DNA from: an uncultured Aquimarina sp. | GTDB lineage: Bacteria; Bacteroidota; Bacteroidia; Flavobacteriales; Flavobacteriaceae | DNA length: 64,000 nt | NCBI GenBank assembly: GCA_947498785.1 | Contig: CANMLS010000019.1 | Coordinates: 29,431 to 93,430 of the forward strand | Direction: 5' to 3' | In this document: piece after piece, positions 19,201-27,825 of the stretch | Layout of the letters: each line of letters opens with the position of its first letter | Position numbering within the stretch: position 1 is the first letter of the stretch | Notes under the pieces: generated by a model | Told to the model about the DNA's origin: nothing | Databases searched by the model: none | Seen by the model: the letters and a program-made list of their open reading frames with translations, nothing else | Position numbers and translations under genes: made by a program

Positions 19201-20753
19201 TGTGCAAACAATTGCTTGAAATAATTATATATCAATTGAGGACGCTCAGAAAGTACTGCAATTGGAGTATCTGACCCCATCGAACCTATTGGCTCTTTTC
19301 CTGACTGTCCCATTGGGGCAATAATGGTATCGATATCTTCTTTTGTATATCCAAATACTTTTTTACGTTTTGCTACTGATTCTTCACCTAAAAATAATGG
19401 GCAATCATTATAAGGAATATCCTTTAAATGAACTAAGTTATTATCTAACCATTTTCTATATGGATGTTTTGATGCTATTTCTTCTTTAACCTCCTCATCA
19501 TTAATAATTCTCCCTTCGCTCATGTCTACCAGGAACATTTTACCTGGTTCTAACCTACCATGATATTCAATATTATCTGGCTCTAAGTCAACGACACCCG
19601 TTTCTGAAGACATGATTACATAACCATCTTTGGTAACACTATAACGAGACGGTCTCAATCCATTTCTATCTAATACTGCTCCTATATAATTACCATCAGT
19701 AAATGGAATCGAAGCAGGCCCATCCCATGGTTCCATGGCACAAGAATTATATTCATAAAAGGCTTTCTTTGCTTCAGACATTTCTGTATTTTTCTCCCAC
19801 GCTTCTGGCACCATCATCATCATTACTTCTGGAAGAGATCTTCCTGTCATTAACAATAACTCTACCACCATATCCATTGAAGCAGAGTCAGATTTACCTT
19901 TTAATACTACTGGCAGTATTTTTTTGATATCTTCACCAAACCAATCACTCTTTAATAACTCTTCTCTTGAGCGCATTCTAGTTACATTACCTCGTAAAGT
20001 ATTAATCTCTCCATTATGACACATATATCTAAATGGTTGTGCAAGATCCCAAGTAGGGAAAGTATTGGTAGAGAATCGTTGATGTACCAAAGCTAATCTT
20101 GTTACTACTTTAGGATCCATAAGATCTGTATAGTACAACTTAATATCTTCTGGCATCAATAATCCTTTAAATATTAAAGTTTTCGTAGATAAACTTGGCA
20201 AGTAAAAGAATTTATTTTCAGAAAGCTTAGAACTATATATAGTATGTTCTGTAATTTTTCTGGCAGTAAATAATTTTAGATTGAAATCAAAATAGCTTTG
20301 ATCTTTCCTCTCTTTACCTATAAATAATTGCTTAATAAAAGGCTCTGTTGTAGCCGCAATCTCTCCTAAATGGATATGATCTACGGGAACATCTCTCCAG
20401 CCTAATAACACCAATCCTTGATCAGCTATATTCTTTTCAAACGTAGTTATACAAAACTGTCTTTGATTTTCCTTTTTAGGAAGGAAAACATTACTCACTG
20501 CATATTCTCCCGCCTCGGGTAATTCAAAATCGCAATGTTCTACAAAAAAATCATGAGGAATATCAATTAATATGCCTGCTCCATCTCCTGTTTTTCCATC
20601 TGCACTTACCGCACCACGGTGTTCTAATTTTTCAAGAATCTCTAATGCTTTATGAATAATGTCATTTGACTTTTTTCCTTCTAAACTACATATGAATCCT
20701 GCACCACATGCGTCGTGCTCAAATTCTGGTAAATACATTCCTTGTTTCTTCAT
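16254..20753 (-). CDS. gltB: Glutamate synthase, large subunit
   Basis: A 1499-residue GOGAT alpha subunit of normal length. A 15-residue propeptide precedes Cys16 (HDACGAGFI), the N-terminal nucleophile of the class II glutaminase domain (about 16-430). A central linker domain and the FMN-binding synthase barrel follow. The [3Fe-4S] cysteines are C1122, C1128 and C1133 (around VCHLNTCPVG). The C-terminal GXGXG beta-helix domain (about 1230-1470) has repeated G-x-x-x-G motifs such as GQSFGAFATKG. It is the first gene of the gltBD operon and is divergent from glnK-amtB, a typical nitrogen-assimilation arrangement. Confidence 0.98.
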   Translation of the reverse strand: MKKQGMYLPEFEHDACGAGFICSLEGKKSNDIIHKALEILEKLEHRGAVSADGKTGDGAGILIDIPHDFFVEHCDFELPEAGEYAVSNVFLPKKENQRQFCITTFEKNIADQGLVLLGWRDVPVDHIHLGEIAATTEPFIKQLFIGKERKDQSYFDFNLKLFTARKITEHTIYSSKLSENKFFYLPSLSTKTLIFKGLLMPEDIKLYYTDLMDPKVVTRLALVHQRFSTNTFPTWDLAQPFRYMCHNGEINTLRGNVTRMRSREELLKSDWFGEDIKKILPVVLKGKSDSASMDMVVELLLMTGRSLPEVMMMMVPEAWEKNTEMSEAKKAFYEYNSCAMEPWDGPASIPFTDGNYIGAVLDRNGLRPSRYSVTKDGYVIMSSETGVVDLEPDNIEYHGRLEPGKMFLVDMSEGRIINDEEVKEEIASKHPYRKWLDNNLVHLKDIPYNDCPLFLGEESVAKRKKVFGYTKEDIDTIIAPMGQSGKEPIGSMGSDTPIAVLSERPQLIYNYFKQLFAQVTNPPLDGIREELICDISLTLGADHNIFDINEKHCNKLKIQNPVISKEDLDKIKTYTEKGFKVTSVPMLYNINRGLNGLEDALETMLKNVSDAIDDDTNVIILSDRNVSKHRAPIPALLACSYVNSGLQKLGKRSKVSIIIESAEPREVHHFALLFGYGASAINPYMVNEIIAEQIEENNISGLTFEEAINNYNKAVGKGVLKVMNKIGISTLNSYRSSQLFECIGINSKIVEQYFPNTATRIEGIGLYEIEKEIAKRYKKVYLEQEIAVDRDLEFGGQYKWRRNGEKHQFNPLSVAKLQKSVRDNDPKTYKEYADLINEQSKGLMTIRGLLEFSNYDPISIDEVEPWTEIVKRFKTGAMSYGSISKEAHENLAVAMNRIGGKSNSGEGGEDPLRFYKDVNGDWKNSAIKQVASGRFGVSSNYLTNAAEIQIKMAQGAKPGEGGQLPGPKVNPEIAKTRNSTPYVGLISPPPHHDIYSIEDLSQLIYDLKSANRDARINVKLVSEVGVGTVAAGVAKAKADVILVSGFDGGTGATPLTSLKHAGLPWELGIAEAQQTLVGNNLRSRVVLECDGQLKTGRDVAIACLLGAEEFGFATAPLVASGCIMMRVCHLNTCPVGIATQNPELRKKFKGKPEHVVNYMYFVAQELREIMAQLGFRTINEMVGQVSKLDHNKAIEHYKVAGVDLTPILHQVEAPEGVGIYNAEGQDHGLGKSIDFEIIEQAHQALFRKERITLDFDICNTDRAVGAILSNEISKIYGAQGLPDNTLKLNFTGAAGQSFGAFATKGLTMIVNGNTNDYLGKGLSGAKLVIKVPDEATIIPENNVITGNVTLYGATAGEVYINGKAGERFCVRNSGAKAVVEGIGDHGCEYMTGGVAVILGEVGRNFGAGMSGGIAYIYDDKKTFETHCNKEALNLDPVKEKQDVDELKTLIENHYNATLSPLAQRILENWEKELPKFIKIFPEEYKQALKRLEEEKLAQA

Positions 20754-21116
20754 ACTGTTTTCCGATCTAATTACGAATTCATCATTAATTTTTAGTATTC
20801 ACTACAAAATTGAGATGATTACAATGTTTCAAGTTGATAAAATTAACAAATCATTAAGGAACAGGAAAGAAAAAGGAGTCTTTATTCATTACTTTTTTGA
20901 GCTCATTAAAAAAAAACCAAATTGAATAAAATAATCACAAAATAAGAAGTTCTTATTACGAATTTGATAATGTGATTTTCTTAAAAAAACCAGTAAAAAC
21001 AGCATTTTCAACATATATATACCATATTGATTATCAATAACCTCAAACAAAAACGTTTTTCCAAAAAACATTTTCAACAAGGTATTAAATTGCTATTTTT
21101 TTACAGAAAAAATACA

Positions 21117-21139
21117 TACCCCTAATTTTTTAGGGGGTA
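21117..21139. promoter_or_regulatory. G/C-armed palindrome upstream of glnK-amtB, possible operator
   Basis: TACCCCTAA (21117-21125) faces TTAGGGG (21130-21136), followed by one extra G and TA, making an almost perfect dyad with a 4-nt centre. In DNA this A+T rich, four consecutive C/G pairs stand out. The dyad lies about 45 nt upstream of the -33 element of glnK and could be a nitrogen-responsive regulator site. Confidence 0.45.
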
Positions 21140-21181
21140 AATATCATAAAATGATAAAAATTACGTGATTACCCTACAAAA

Positions 21182-21214
21182 TTTGGATGTAAAAAATAAA
21201 ATCGCATATTTTTG
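21182..21214 (+). promoter_or_regulatory. Bacteroidota-type promoter of glnK-amtB
   Basis: TTTG (21182-21185) and TATTTTTG (21207-21214) match the -33 TTTG and -7 TAnnTTTG elements of the phylum's primary sigma factor. The 21-nt spacing is within the usual range, and the gene starts 36 nt downstream. Confidence 0.65.
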
Positions 21215-21250
21215 AAAAAGATTTAACATTAATTTTAACTTTTATTCTTC

Positions 21251-21589
21251 ATGAAAAAAATAGAAGCAATCATCAGAAGATCCAAATACAGAGTAGTAAA
21301 AGAAGCTCTGCATGATAAAGGGATCACATTCTTCTCATATTGGGACGTCACTGGTGTTGGAAACGAGCAAAAAGGAAGTGTTTATAGAGGAGTATCTTAT
21401 AGCACTACAGATATCCAGAGACGATATTTATCCATTATAGTAAATGATGATTTTGAAGAAATTACCATAGCTACCATTCTAGAAGCAGCAAAAACTGGAG
21501 AAGTTGGAGATGGAAAAATCTTTGTTTCAGATGTTAATGAAGCCTACAGAATTCGAACTTCAGAAAAAGGTGGGATAACCTTAACTTAA
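21251..21589 (+). CDS. glnK: P-II family nitrogen regulator
   Basis: A 112-residue PII signal protein, directly upstream of amtB. The T-loop (about 37-55) contains YRGVSYS, and Tyr50 matches the uridylylated Tyr51 of enterobacterial GlnB/GlnK. The rest of the loop (TTDIQRRY) differs from the usual VDFLPK. The B-loop GEVGDGKIFV (84-93) and the C-loop residues YRIRTSEKG bind ATP/2-oxoglutarate. It should bind and block AmtB when nitrogen is plentiful. Whether Tyr50 is modified is unknown, because no GlnD is visible here. The 45-nt spacing to amtB indicates one transcript. Confidence 0.95.
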   Translation: MKKIEAIIRRSKYRVVKEALHDKGITFFSYWDVTGVGNEQKGSVYRGVSYSTTDIQRRYLSIIVNDDFEEITIATILEAAKTGEVGDGKIFVSDVNEAYRIRTSEKGGITLT

Positions 21590-21634
21590 TTTTACTTTTA
21601 AAAATAATCAACTTAAAAATTAAAATAAAATTTT

Positions 21635-22918
21635 ATGAACGATATACAACAACAAGAGGTTCAAAAAGCAGTAGAAGCCGCAGTTGAAGGAATCAATGCT
21701 GACCTTGGCATATTGTGGATTATCATTGCTGCTATTTTGGTATTCTTTATGCAAGCTGGGTTTACCTTAGTTGAAACAGGATTTACCAGATCTAAAAACG
21801 CTGGTAATATAATAATGAAGAATTTTATGGATCTTGCCATTGGTTCTTTAATGTTTTGGGTAGTTGGGTATTCTATTATGTATGGTGGAGATACCATTCT
21901 TGGAGGTTTTATGAGAGACCCTTCAGACTTAGCCTTTTTTAAGCAAGATGATTGGCATAATTTATTTTTTCAAACCGTATTCTGTGCAACTGCTGCAACT
22001 ATAGTTTCAGGAGCAATAGCGGGAAGAACAAAATTTTCGACGTATTTAATTTTCTCTGCTATTCTAACCACCATTATTTACCCTATATCTGGTAGTTGGT
22101 TATGGCCGTTTGACGATAAAGCATGGCTTAACAACCTAGGTTTCATTGATTTTGCCGGATCAACAATCGTACATGCTGTAGGTGGATTTGCTGGATTGGT
22201 TGCTGCAAAACTAGTGGGACCAAGAATTGGAAAATATGCAGATGGTAAAGTTAATGTTGTACAAGGACATAACTTGGTATTAGGTGCACTTGGTGTATTT
22301 ATTTTATGGCTAGGGTGGTTTGGATTTAACGGAGGTTCTCAATTAGCTTTTGGTGGTTCTGATTCTGTAGCTGTTGGTAGTGTTATTATCAATACAAACT
22401 TAGCGGCTGCTTTGGGAGCTATTACTGCATTGTTCTTTACCTGGATTAAGTACGGTAAACCAGATATCTCTATGACACTTAACGGAGCTTTAGCTGGTTT
22501 GGTAGGTATTACTGCAGGCTGTGGTAATGTTAATGCATGGGGAGCAATTGCTATTGGATTAATTTCTGGAATCGTAGTGGTATTATCTATAGAATTTATT
22601 GATAAAAAGTTAAAAATTGATGATCCAGTGGGAGCAATATCTGTACACGGTGTTTGTGGGTTTTTAGGAACTGTATTAGTAGGTGTATTTGCTATACCAG
22701 GAGATGATTTTGCTGGAGGATTACTATATGGAGGAGGATTTAAGCAATTAGGTGTTCAAACTTTGGGCTCATTATCAATGATAGGATGGGCTGTATTAGC
22801 TAGTTTTATTGTATTATTCATCTTAAAGAAAACTATAGGATTAAGAGTTTCTGAAAAAGAAGAAATTGATGGATTAGATATTCATGAACATGGAGTAAAT
22901 GTTTATGGAAGAGATTAA
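21635..22918 (+). CDS. amtB: Ammonium transporter
   Basis: 427 residues with 11 expected membrane helices. Family signatures are present: the N-terminal ALIFFMQAGF-type helix (VFFMQAGFTLVETGFTRSKN) near 38-56, and DFAGSTIVHAVGGFAGLVAA near 169-188, which includes the first pore histidine (HAVGG). VHGVCGFLGTVLVGVFA near 338-354 contains the second pore histidine. LGWFGFNGGS near 225 is the classic Amt motif. There is no long C-terminal sensor domain, only the short tail that binds GlnK. It conducts NH4+/NH3 across the inner membrane and feeds the GS-GOGAT route encoded by the divergent gltBD. Confidence 0.97.
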   Translation: MNDIQQQEVQKAVEAAVEGINADLGILWIIIAAILVFFMQAGFTLVETGFTRSKNAGNIIMKNFMDLAIGSLMFWVVGYSIMYGGDTILGGFMRDPSDLAFFKQDDWHNLFFQTVFCATAATIVSGAIAGRTKFSTYLIFSAILTTIIYPISGSWLWPFDDKAWLNNLGFIDFAGSTIVHAVGGFAGLVAAKLVGPRIGKYADGKVNVVQGHNLVLGALGVFILWLGWFGFNGGSQLAFGGSDSVAVGSVIINTNLAAALGAITALFFTWIKYGKPDISMTLNGALAGLVGITAGCGNVNAWGAIAIGLISGIVVVLSIEFIDKKLKIDDPVGAISVHGVCGFLGTVLVGVFAIPGDDFAGGLLYGGGFKQLGVQTLGSLSMIGWAVLASFIVLFILKKTIGLRVSEKEEIDGLDIHEHGVNVYGRD

Positions 22919-22943
22919 TTGAATTAAAAAACCAATTAAAAAA

Positions 22944-22975
22944 AGCTGTTGATCTAATAGATCAACAGCTTTTTT
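22944..22975. terminator. Strong bidirectional terminator between amtB and the DUF4870 gene
   Basis: AGCTGTTGATCT (22944-22955) pairs perfectly with AGATCAACAGCT (22959-22970), a 12-bp stem with a 3-nt loop. T-tracts lie on the right and A-tracts on the left, so it serves both converging genes. Confidence 0.92.
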
Positions 22976-22977
22976 AG

Positions 22978-23316
22978 TTATCTAATAATTTGCAGTGACA
23001 ATGGATAAGATGGGCGTTCTCCTTTATCAGCCCTTACAGCATTAATAATAGGAAATATAAAACACAATATTCCGATCACTGCTAGCCCTAAGACTCCAAG
23101 TCCAAACAAAAAAGTAAGTGGAATACAAATAAGTGCATAGATAAACATGCTTATCTGAAAATTCATAATTGATTTCCCGTGTTCATCCATAGCTAGTACT
23201 CGTTCTCGTTGGGTTAGCCATAATATAAGAGGTACTATAAACCCTCCAAACCCAGTAACCAGATCCAATAATTGTGATAAATGGGTAATGACTAATACTG
23301 ATTTGTCGTTTCTCAT
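22978..23316 (-). CDS. DUF4870 family membrane protein
   Basis: A 112-residue protein with three hydrophobic helices (about 12-33, 50-68 and 70-92). It carries the family pattern LSQLLDLVTGFGGFIVPLILWLTQR, then HGKSIMNFQISM, then a helix pair rich in Gly/Ile. These DUF4870/YjbE-like proteins are common and functionally uncharacterised; a TIC20-like relation has been noted for the family. It ends 3 nt from the shared terminator with amtB. A 14-bp dyad lies just upstream of its start (23347-23379). Confidence 0.85.
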   Translation of the reverse strand: MRNDKSVLVITHLSQLLDLVTGFGGFIVPLILWLTQRERVLAMDEHGKSIMNFQISMFIYALICIPLTFLFGLGVLGLAVIGILCFIFPIINAVRADKGERPSYPLSLQIIR

Positions 23317-23346
23317 GATTTTTTTGTTTTTTGGTTGATTGATGAT

Positions 23347-23379
23347 GTATAAATTGCTAATATTTTTAGCAATTTATAC
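23347..23379. promoter_or_regulatory. Perfect 14-bp inverted repeat upstream of the DUF4870 gene
   Basis: GTATAAATTGCTAA (23347-23360) and TTAGCAATTTATAC (23366-23379) are perfect complements with a 5-nt loop. It starts 31 nt upstream of the DUF4870 start on the minus strand. It could be a 5'-leader hairpin, an operator, or a stray terminator. The inner GCTAA/TTAGC is also the core of the terminators at 12946 and 14701. Confidence 0.5.
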
Positions 23380-23450
23380 CTATATGACGAAAATAACAGT
23401 ATTATGTTACAGTTAACTTTATCAAAAATTATATGACTATAGTTTTTTAA

Positions 23451-23483
23451 TAAAAAAACACCTCGAGAAAGATCGAGGTGTTT
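23451..23483 (-). terminator. Terminator of the secreted protease gene
   Basis: AAACACCTCGA (23456-23466) pairs with TCGAGGTGTTT (23473-23483), an 11-bp stem with a 6-nt loop. Read on the minus strand it is followed by a run of U (complement of 23452-23458). It sits 37 nt beyond the protease stop. Confidence 0.85.
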
Positions 23484-23519
23484 AGTAACTATAAATTTAA
23501 TGTCTTAAATAAATTGTGT

Positions 23520-25412
23520 TTAATTAATAATCAATTTTTGAGTTTTAGATTCTCCATCACTCCCATCAACTTTAACCAAATAAATACCTATCCCTAAGGA
23601 TAAACTACGTGTAGAAACCTTATTAACACCAGGTTGCAGTTCTATTTGGCCTTTTTTACTTCCTAAAACAGTATAGATTGTAGCATTAATTCTTCCTTTG
23701 GCGTGTTTATTAACATACAATGTAAAAACATCCTGAGTTGGATTAGGAGATAATTTTAATCCTGATAAACTTCCTTCATTCTCTTCTCCAAGTATCGGGG
23801 TAGCAGATTCTAATTCTGCAATTAAGTCTTCAGCTGTTGCAGATTGCCCACAAGATCCTTCATACACTTTCACATTACTGAATATAGATGTATTTCCGCT
23901 CCCAGAATCATTATCATTAATGAATACCAATCTATCCATACTCCCTGTATAAAAATTACCTACTGGAATTTGGTACGTTTTGGTTCCTGAACCTGAATAA
24001 TCATCAAAATTACCAACTCCATAATTTTGCGTACCATAAACTCTAAAGCACCTTGAAGAAGTTAGTGTATTATCATTTTCAAAACCAATTCCATGAATTT
24101 CACCCTGAGATGAACTGCTAAATTCAAATTCGATTACTGTATTTGCTGTTACATTATAGTTTAAGGCAATATACTTCCATGTATTATTCTGCAATGACAA
24201 CGATGCTCCGCTATTTTGCACTGAAAAGTCACCTGAACTATCTTGATTTGCAAATGAGTTAATTTGAAAATCATCAAAGTCTATGGTAGTACACCCTGGA
24301 GGAGGAGGAGGAGTTCCTCCTAATCCCATAGCATTCCAAAAATCAGGTATCGTAGCTCTTTCTCCAAAATTGGAACCTCCAGAGCCTGAACATCCTCCAT
24401 AAGCATGAACACCAATTGCATTTCCTGTTGCTGCGTCAATTATTGGACTTCCAGAATTACCACCAGTAGTATCAGTTCTATACCTTACAAAGGTATTATC
24501 TACAGAAAATAATGGCCCAGTATGAATTTGTTGTGTTTGGTTATCTATTCCTGTATCAGTACCAAATCCAGTAATTGTAATTGTACTGCCCGGATTACTT
24601 TGTACAACGTTAAAAGACTTTCCCTGTGCCTGAATAGGAGTTTGCCCTGTTTGTGAATTTGCGCTTGCGGTAAATACTGCCCAATCTGTTTCTGGCCTAC
24701 CTCTAACATAATTAGTAACAAAATTACCTATAGGATATTGATCCTCTGGCCCAGGATGTACAATAGTTCGATCTGGATTAGATTTTGGCACATTAAATTC
24801 GATAAGTTGCGCTCTACTACCACCACAATGTCCTGCAGTAACCAATCTACCATTGGTTATAATCCACCCTGTGCAACCAATAGGAACTATTCGTCCAATC
24901 GCATCATCATTAGAATCTACTCTATCGTCTGTCGATCCACATTGAGATTTTGCTTCAGGATCACTTTCCCCTACTCCTACTTCTACAATGTTGAAACCAA
25001 TCGACTTTTCTCCAGAAGCTACAGTTAATTTTAATATCACCATATCTCCATTAAAATACGCTGTTGTATTTTTCCAATCTTTAATGGTTGTTGACGTTAA
25101 TGTTTGTGTAGCACCATCTAATGCCGAAGTAATGCTGAGCGTACTATTCTTTCCAAGATTTACATCTTTTAAAAATAAACGCAACCAAATAGCTCCTTTT
25201 TCTGAAATAGTTCGCGTAATAACCTGAGAACTGCTTTTACTTTGAATACTCTCTGAATGTACTCTCATATTATAGGATACATAATGCCTTGGGAGTTCAT
25301 CTGTTTGTGCTCGATGTATTAGAGGTGTGAGCATAAAAATTATACAAACCAGAACACCTAGCTTATGGAAGAGAAATTGCTTCTTAAAAATTATTGAGTT
25401 TATTTTTTTCAT
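23520..25412 (-). CDS. Secreted trypsin-like serine endopeptidase with T9SS sorting domain
   Basis: I start at the internal ATG (25410-25412), because the signal peptide MKKINSIIFKK... begins there; the ATG 13 codons earlier only adds a non-signal extension. The resulting protein has 630 residues. The S1 catalytic triad is His195 (TAGHCGGS), Asp243 (ETDWAVF) and Ser320 (GGNSGSPII). A Pro-rich linker (GGTPPPPPG) then leads to a beta-sandwich, carbohydrate-binding-like region (about 370-520). The end is a T9SS type A sorting domain from LSPNPTQ to the final KLIIN. A long N-terminal region (about 35-160) precedes the protease and may act as a pro-domain. It should be secreted through the outer membrane; substrates are unknown. 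Confidence 0.86.
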   Translation of the reverse strand: MKKINSIIFKKQFLFHKLGVLVCIIFMLTPLIHRAQTDELPRHYVSYNMRVHSESIQSKSSSQVITRTISEKGAIWLRLFLKDVNLGKNSTLSITSALDGATQTLTSTTIKDWKNTTAYFNGDMVILKLTVASGEKSIGFNIVEVGVGESDPEAKSQCGSTDDRVDSNDDAIGRIVPIGCTGWIITNGRLVTAGHCGGSRAQLIEFNVPKSNPDRTIVHPGPEDQYPIGNFVTNYVRGRPETDWAVFTASANSQTGQTPIQAQGKSFNVVQSNPGSTITITGFGTDTGIDNQTQQIHTGPLFSVDNTFVRYRTDTTGGNSGSPIIDAATGNAIGVHAYGGCSGSGGSNFGERATIPDFWNAMGLGGTPPPPPGCTTIDFDDFQINSFANQDSSGDFSVQNSGASLSLQNNTWKYIALNYNVTANTVIEFEFSSSSQGEIHGIGFENDNTLTSSRCFRVYGTQNYGVGNFDDYSGSGTKTYQIPVGNFYTGSMDRLVFINDNDSGSGNTSIFSNVKVYEGSCGQSATAEDLIAELESATPILGEENEGSLSGLKLSPNPTQDVFTLYVNKHAKGRINATIYTVLGSKKGQIELQPGVNKVSTRSLSLGIGIYLVKVDGSDGESKTQKLIIN

Positions 25413-25694
25413 AAGAATAAGATTAAGATTAAAAATATATGGGTTAGACATTAAATTAAGTTAGTACATATATTTTGCGGTCGAATTAACTACTGCAAAT
25501 CTGTATTCCACTAACTGGCCAACTCTTTTTGATCAAACGAAAACCAGTGGTTTTCTCTCATTCTTTTTATTTTCCGAATAGAATAAAACAAGAAATACTA
25601 CCAAAGTACATCTTATTCTCTTACAAGATAGAAAAGAAAAACAACTCCTCAAAAAACTTTGATAAGCAAAATTTAAAATACATTTATTAATGTC

Positions 25695-25702
25695 TATTTT
25701 TG
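25695..25702 (+). promoter_or_regulatory. Candidate -7 promoter element of mnmE
   Basis: TATTTTTG matches TAnnTTTG. It lies 20 nt before the ATG at 25723 and downstream of a more distal in-frame ATG at 25690. A promoter here would exclude the 25690 start. Confidence 0.45.
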
Positions 25703-25722
25703 CTTTTCGATATTTAAAAAAT

Positions 25723-27126
25723 ATGATCGCAAAAGATACCATAGTTGCATTAGCTACTCCTTCTGGATCGGGTGCTATAGCTATTATTCGTGTTTCAGGA
25801 AAAGAAGCAATTACGATATGTTCTCCTCTGTTTCTCTCTGTTAGTGGAAAAGAATTAAGCTCTCAAAAAAGTCACACTATTCATTTAGGCCATATTGTTG
25901 ATGGAAATAAAATTTTGGATGAAGTATTAGTTTCTATTTTTAAGGGAACAAATTCATATACAGGAGAACCAACTATCGAAATTTCTTGTCATGGTTCTAC
26001 CTATATCCAACAGGAAATTATTCAATTATTACTGGGTAAAGGGTGCCGAATGGCAAATGCAGGTGAGTTTACTTTACGTGCCTTTATTAACGGAAAACTA
26101 GATCTTTCGCAAGCCGAAGCTGTAGCCGATTTGATTGCCTCTGACTCTGAAGCTTCACACCAAATAGCAATGCAGCAAATGCGTGGTGGGTTTTCGAATG
26201 AAATAAAAGCATTGCGAGAAGAATTATTAAATTTTGCTTCTCTAATCGAATTAGAACTTGATTTTGCAGAAGAAGATGTAGAATTCGCCGACCGTACGCA
26301 GTTTAAAGATCTTATCTCAAGAATAACTAACGTTCTAAAACGGCTTATTGATTCTTTTGCAGTTGGGAATGTTATTAAAAATGGAATTCCTGTAGCTATT
26401 GTTGGAGAGCCTAATGTTGGTAAATCGACATTACTCAATGCTCTAGTTAATGAAGAAAGAGCTATTGTTTCTGATATCGCAGGAACAACTCGTGACACTA
26501 TTGAAGATGAAATTAATATCGGAGGAATCGGTTTTAGATTTATAGATACAGCAGGAATTAGAGATACTAATGATATAGTAGAGAGTATTGGAATTCAGAA
26601 AACATTTGAAAAAATTGAACAAGCACAAGTGATCATCTATTTACTTGAAGCTGATAATTTTTTAGATACTCAATCAAAATTTGTTGTAGAAATAGAAAAA
26701 ATTAAAAACAAATACCCACAGAAACCTCTAATAATTACTGCAAATAAAATTGACAAACTCAATACACAAGAACTAGAACAACTAAAAACTCACCTGAACA
26801 AAATAGAAGGTTCTACATTACAATTGCTATCTGCTAAACAACATATAGGTGTTGAAGAACTACAAAACAAACTCCTAGAATTTGTAAACACAGGTGCCTT
26901 ACGCAATAACGAAACCATTGTAACCAATACAAGACATTATGATGCTCTTCTAAAAGCTTTGGAAGAAATCCAAAAAGTACAATTTGGTCTAGACTCGGGG
27001 CTTTCTGGTGATCTTATGGCTATTGATATACGGCAAGCGTTGTATCATTTTGGAGAAATTACTGGTGAAATATCTAGTGATGATTTACTTGGCAATATTT
27101 TTGCCAATTTTTGTATTGGGAAGTAA
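25723..27126 (+). CDS. mnmE: tRNA uridine-5-carboxymethylaminomethyl(34) synthesis GTPase MnmE
   Basis: MnmE modifies U34 of certain tRNAs together with MnmG, using a K+-activated GTPase. The start at 25723 (MIAKDTIVALATPSGSGAI) gives 467 residues and places the canonical N-terminus first; an upstream in-frame ATG adds 11 unusual residues. The tetrahydrofolate-binding N-domain (1-120) has IEISCHGS. The G domain shows G1 GEPNVGKST (about 228-236), IAGTTRD (G2), DTAG (G3) and NKID (G4). The C-terminal CIGK is the required cysteine motif. It stands alone, with no RNA or ribosomal protein neighbours. Confidence 0.97.
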   Translation: MIAKDTIVALATPSGSGAIAIIRVSGKEAITICSPLFLSVSGKELSSQKSHTIHLGHIVDGNKILDEVLVSIFKGTNSYTGEPTIEISCHGSTYIQQEIIQLLLGKGCRMANAGEFTLRAFINGKLDLSQAEAVADLIASDSEASHQIAMQQMRGGFSNEIKALREELLNFASLIELELDFAEEDVEFADRTQFKDLISRITNVLKRLIDSFAVGNVIKNGIPVAIVGEPNVGKSTLLNALVNEERAIVSDIAGTTRDTIEDEINIGGIGFRFIDTAGIRDTNDIVESIGIQKTFEKIEQAQVIIYLLEADNFLDTQSKFVVEIEKIKNKYPQKPLIITANKIDKLNTQELEQLKTHLNKIEGSTLQLLSAKQHIGVEELQNKLLEFVNTGALRNNETIVTNTRHYDALLKALEEIQKVQFGLDSGLSGDLMAIDIRQALYHFGEITGEISSDDLLGNIFANFCIGK

Positions 27127-27384
27127 ATATATTTTCCTTTGCCACACTTTTAGTTTCCATTGCTTGACATTATGTCAAAAACCATATTTCAGTATATAAA
27201 ACAATATTTTTTTTATAAAACACTCTTTATTAAACGAATACATATTTTATAGTTCAAAAATTTGAAACTTCCTTTATTAAGTTTAAAAAAAACAATACAA
27301 AGTTCCATACACAAATCTTACGTTATTTATTTAAAATTTAGTTAAAATAAAAGAACTTGTTTTATTATTTCTGATATTGCATCC

Positions 27385-27690
27385 ATGTACCAACGTGTAC
27401 TCACAAATATTATCGCCCTGCTATTTACTGCTGCATTCCTTGTTCCTAGGATTGCAAATTTGCATGCTTTAACTCACTTATCAGATGACAATCCCGATAT
27501 TTCTTGTGAACTTTGTGATATTATAGTTGATGCTCATCAGTTTGATCTGATCAATAATAACAATTCCTACTTAGAACAAGAATCTCATAGCATTCCAAGT
27601 TCATTTATAGTTCTAACTCAATACAATATTTCAAAAGAAAAAATAGTTTCTCCAATAACTATTTACAACAAACCTCCTCCTGCTTTATAG
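27385..27690 (+). CDS. Small exported Cys/His protein preceding an ABC/TonB transport operon
   Basis: 101 residues, family not recognised with certainty. A hydrophobic N-terminus (about 7-22) looks like a signal or anchor. It is followed by HALTHL (28-33) and a SCELCD motif (41-46) containing a C-x-x-C pair, then DAHQF. The remaining half is polar and ends in NKPPPAL. Similar short His/Cys proteins (DUF2946-like) often sit beside TonB receptors for metals, so a metal-binding or metal-sensing role for the downstream transporter is a reasonable inference. There are 250 nt to the ATPase gene, so it may have its own transcript. Confidence 0.55.
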   Translation: MYQRVLTNIIALLFTAAFLVPRIANLHALTHLSDDNPDISCELCDIIVDAHQFDLINNNNSYLEQESHSIPSSFIVLTQYNISKEKIVSPITIYNKPPPAL

Positions 27691-27825
27691 GGGATATATC
27701 ACTTATTTTAATATGATTAATATGATGTGAGTTTTCTATTCACAATATATTTTCATGAATTCTAATTCATTATCAACGCTTACATTTATACTAAGTAATT
27801 GAAAATGGCTTTCTGAGATTTTCTA

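Larger units (their letters stand above)
20754..21250. other. Divergent regulatory region between gltB and glnK
   Basis: About 497 nt with no credible gene on either strand; short frames here lack start context and similarity. The glnK side has a good promoter (21182-21214) preceded by a dyad at 21117-21139. I did not find a TAnnTTTG element for gltB. The region is very A+T rich with poly-A/T tracts. Confidence 0.6.

Noticed and set aside
20754..21250. Short frames on both strands between gltB and glnK
   Set aside because: Low-complexity A+T-rich translations without similarity; they overlap promoter elements of glnK.
25690..25722. Upstream ATG as start of MnmE
   Set aside because: It adds 11 atypical residues before the canonical N-terminus, and a -7 promoter-like element lies downstream of that ATG.
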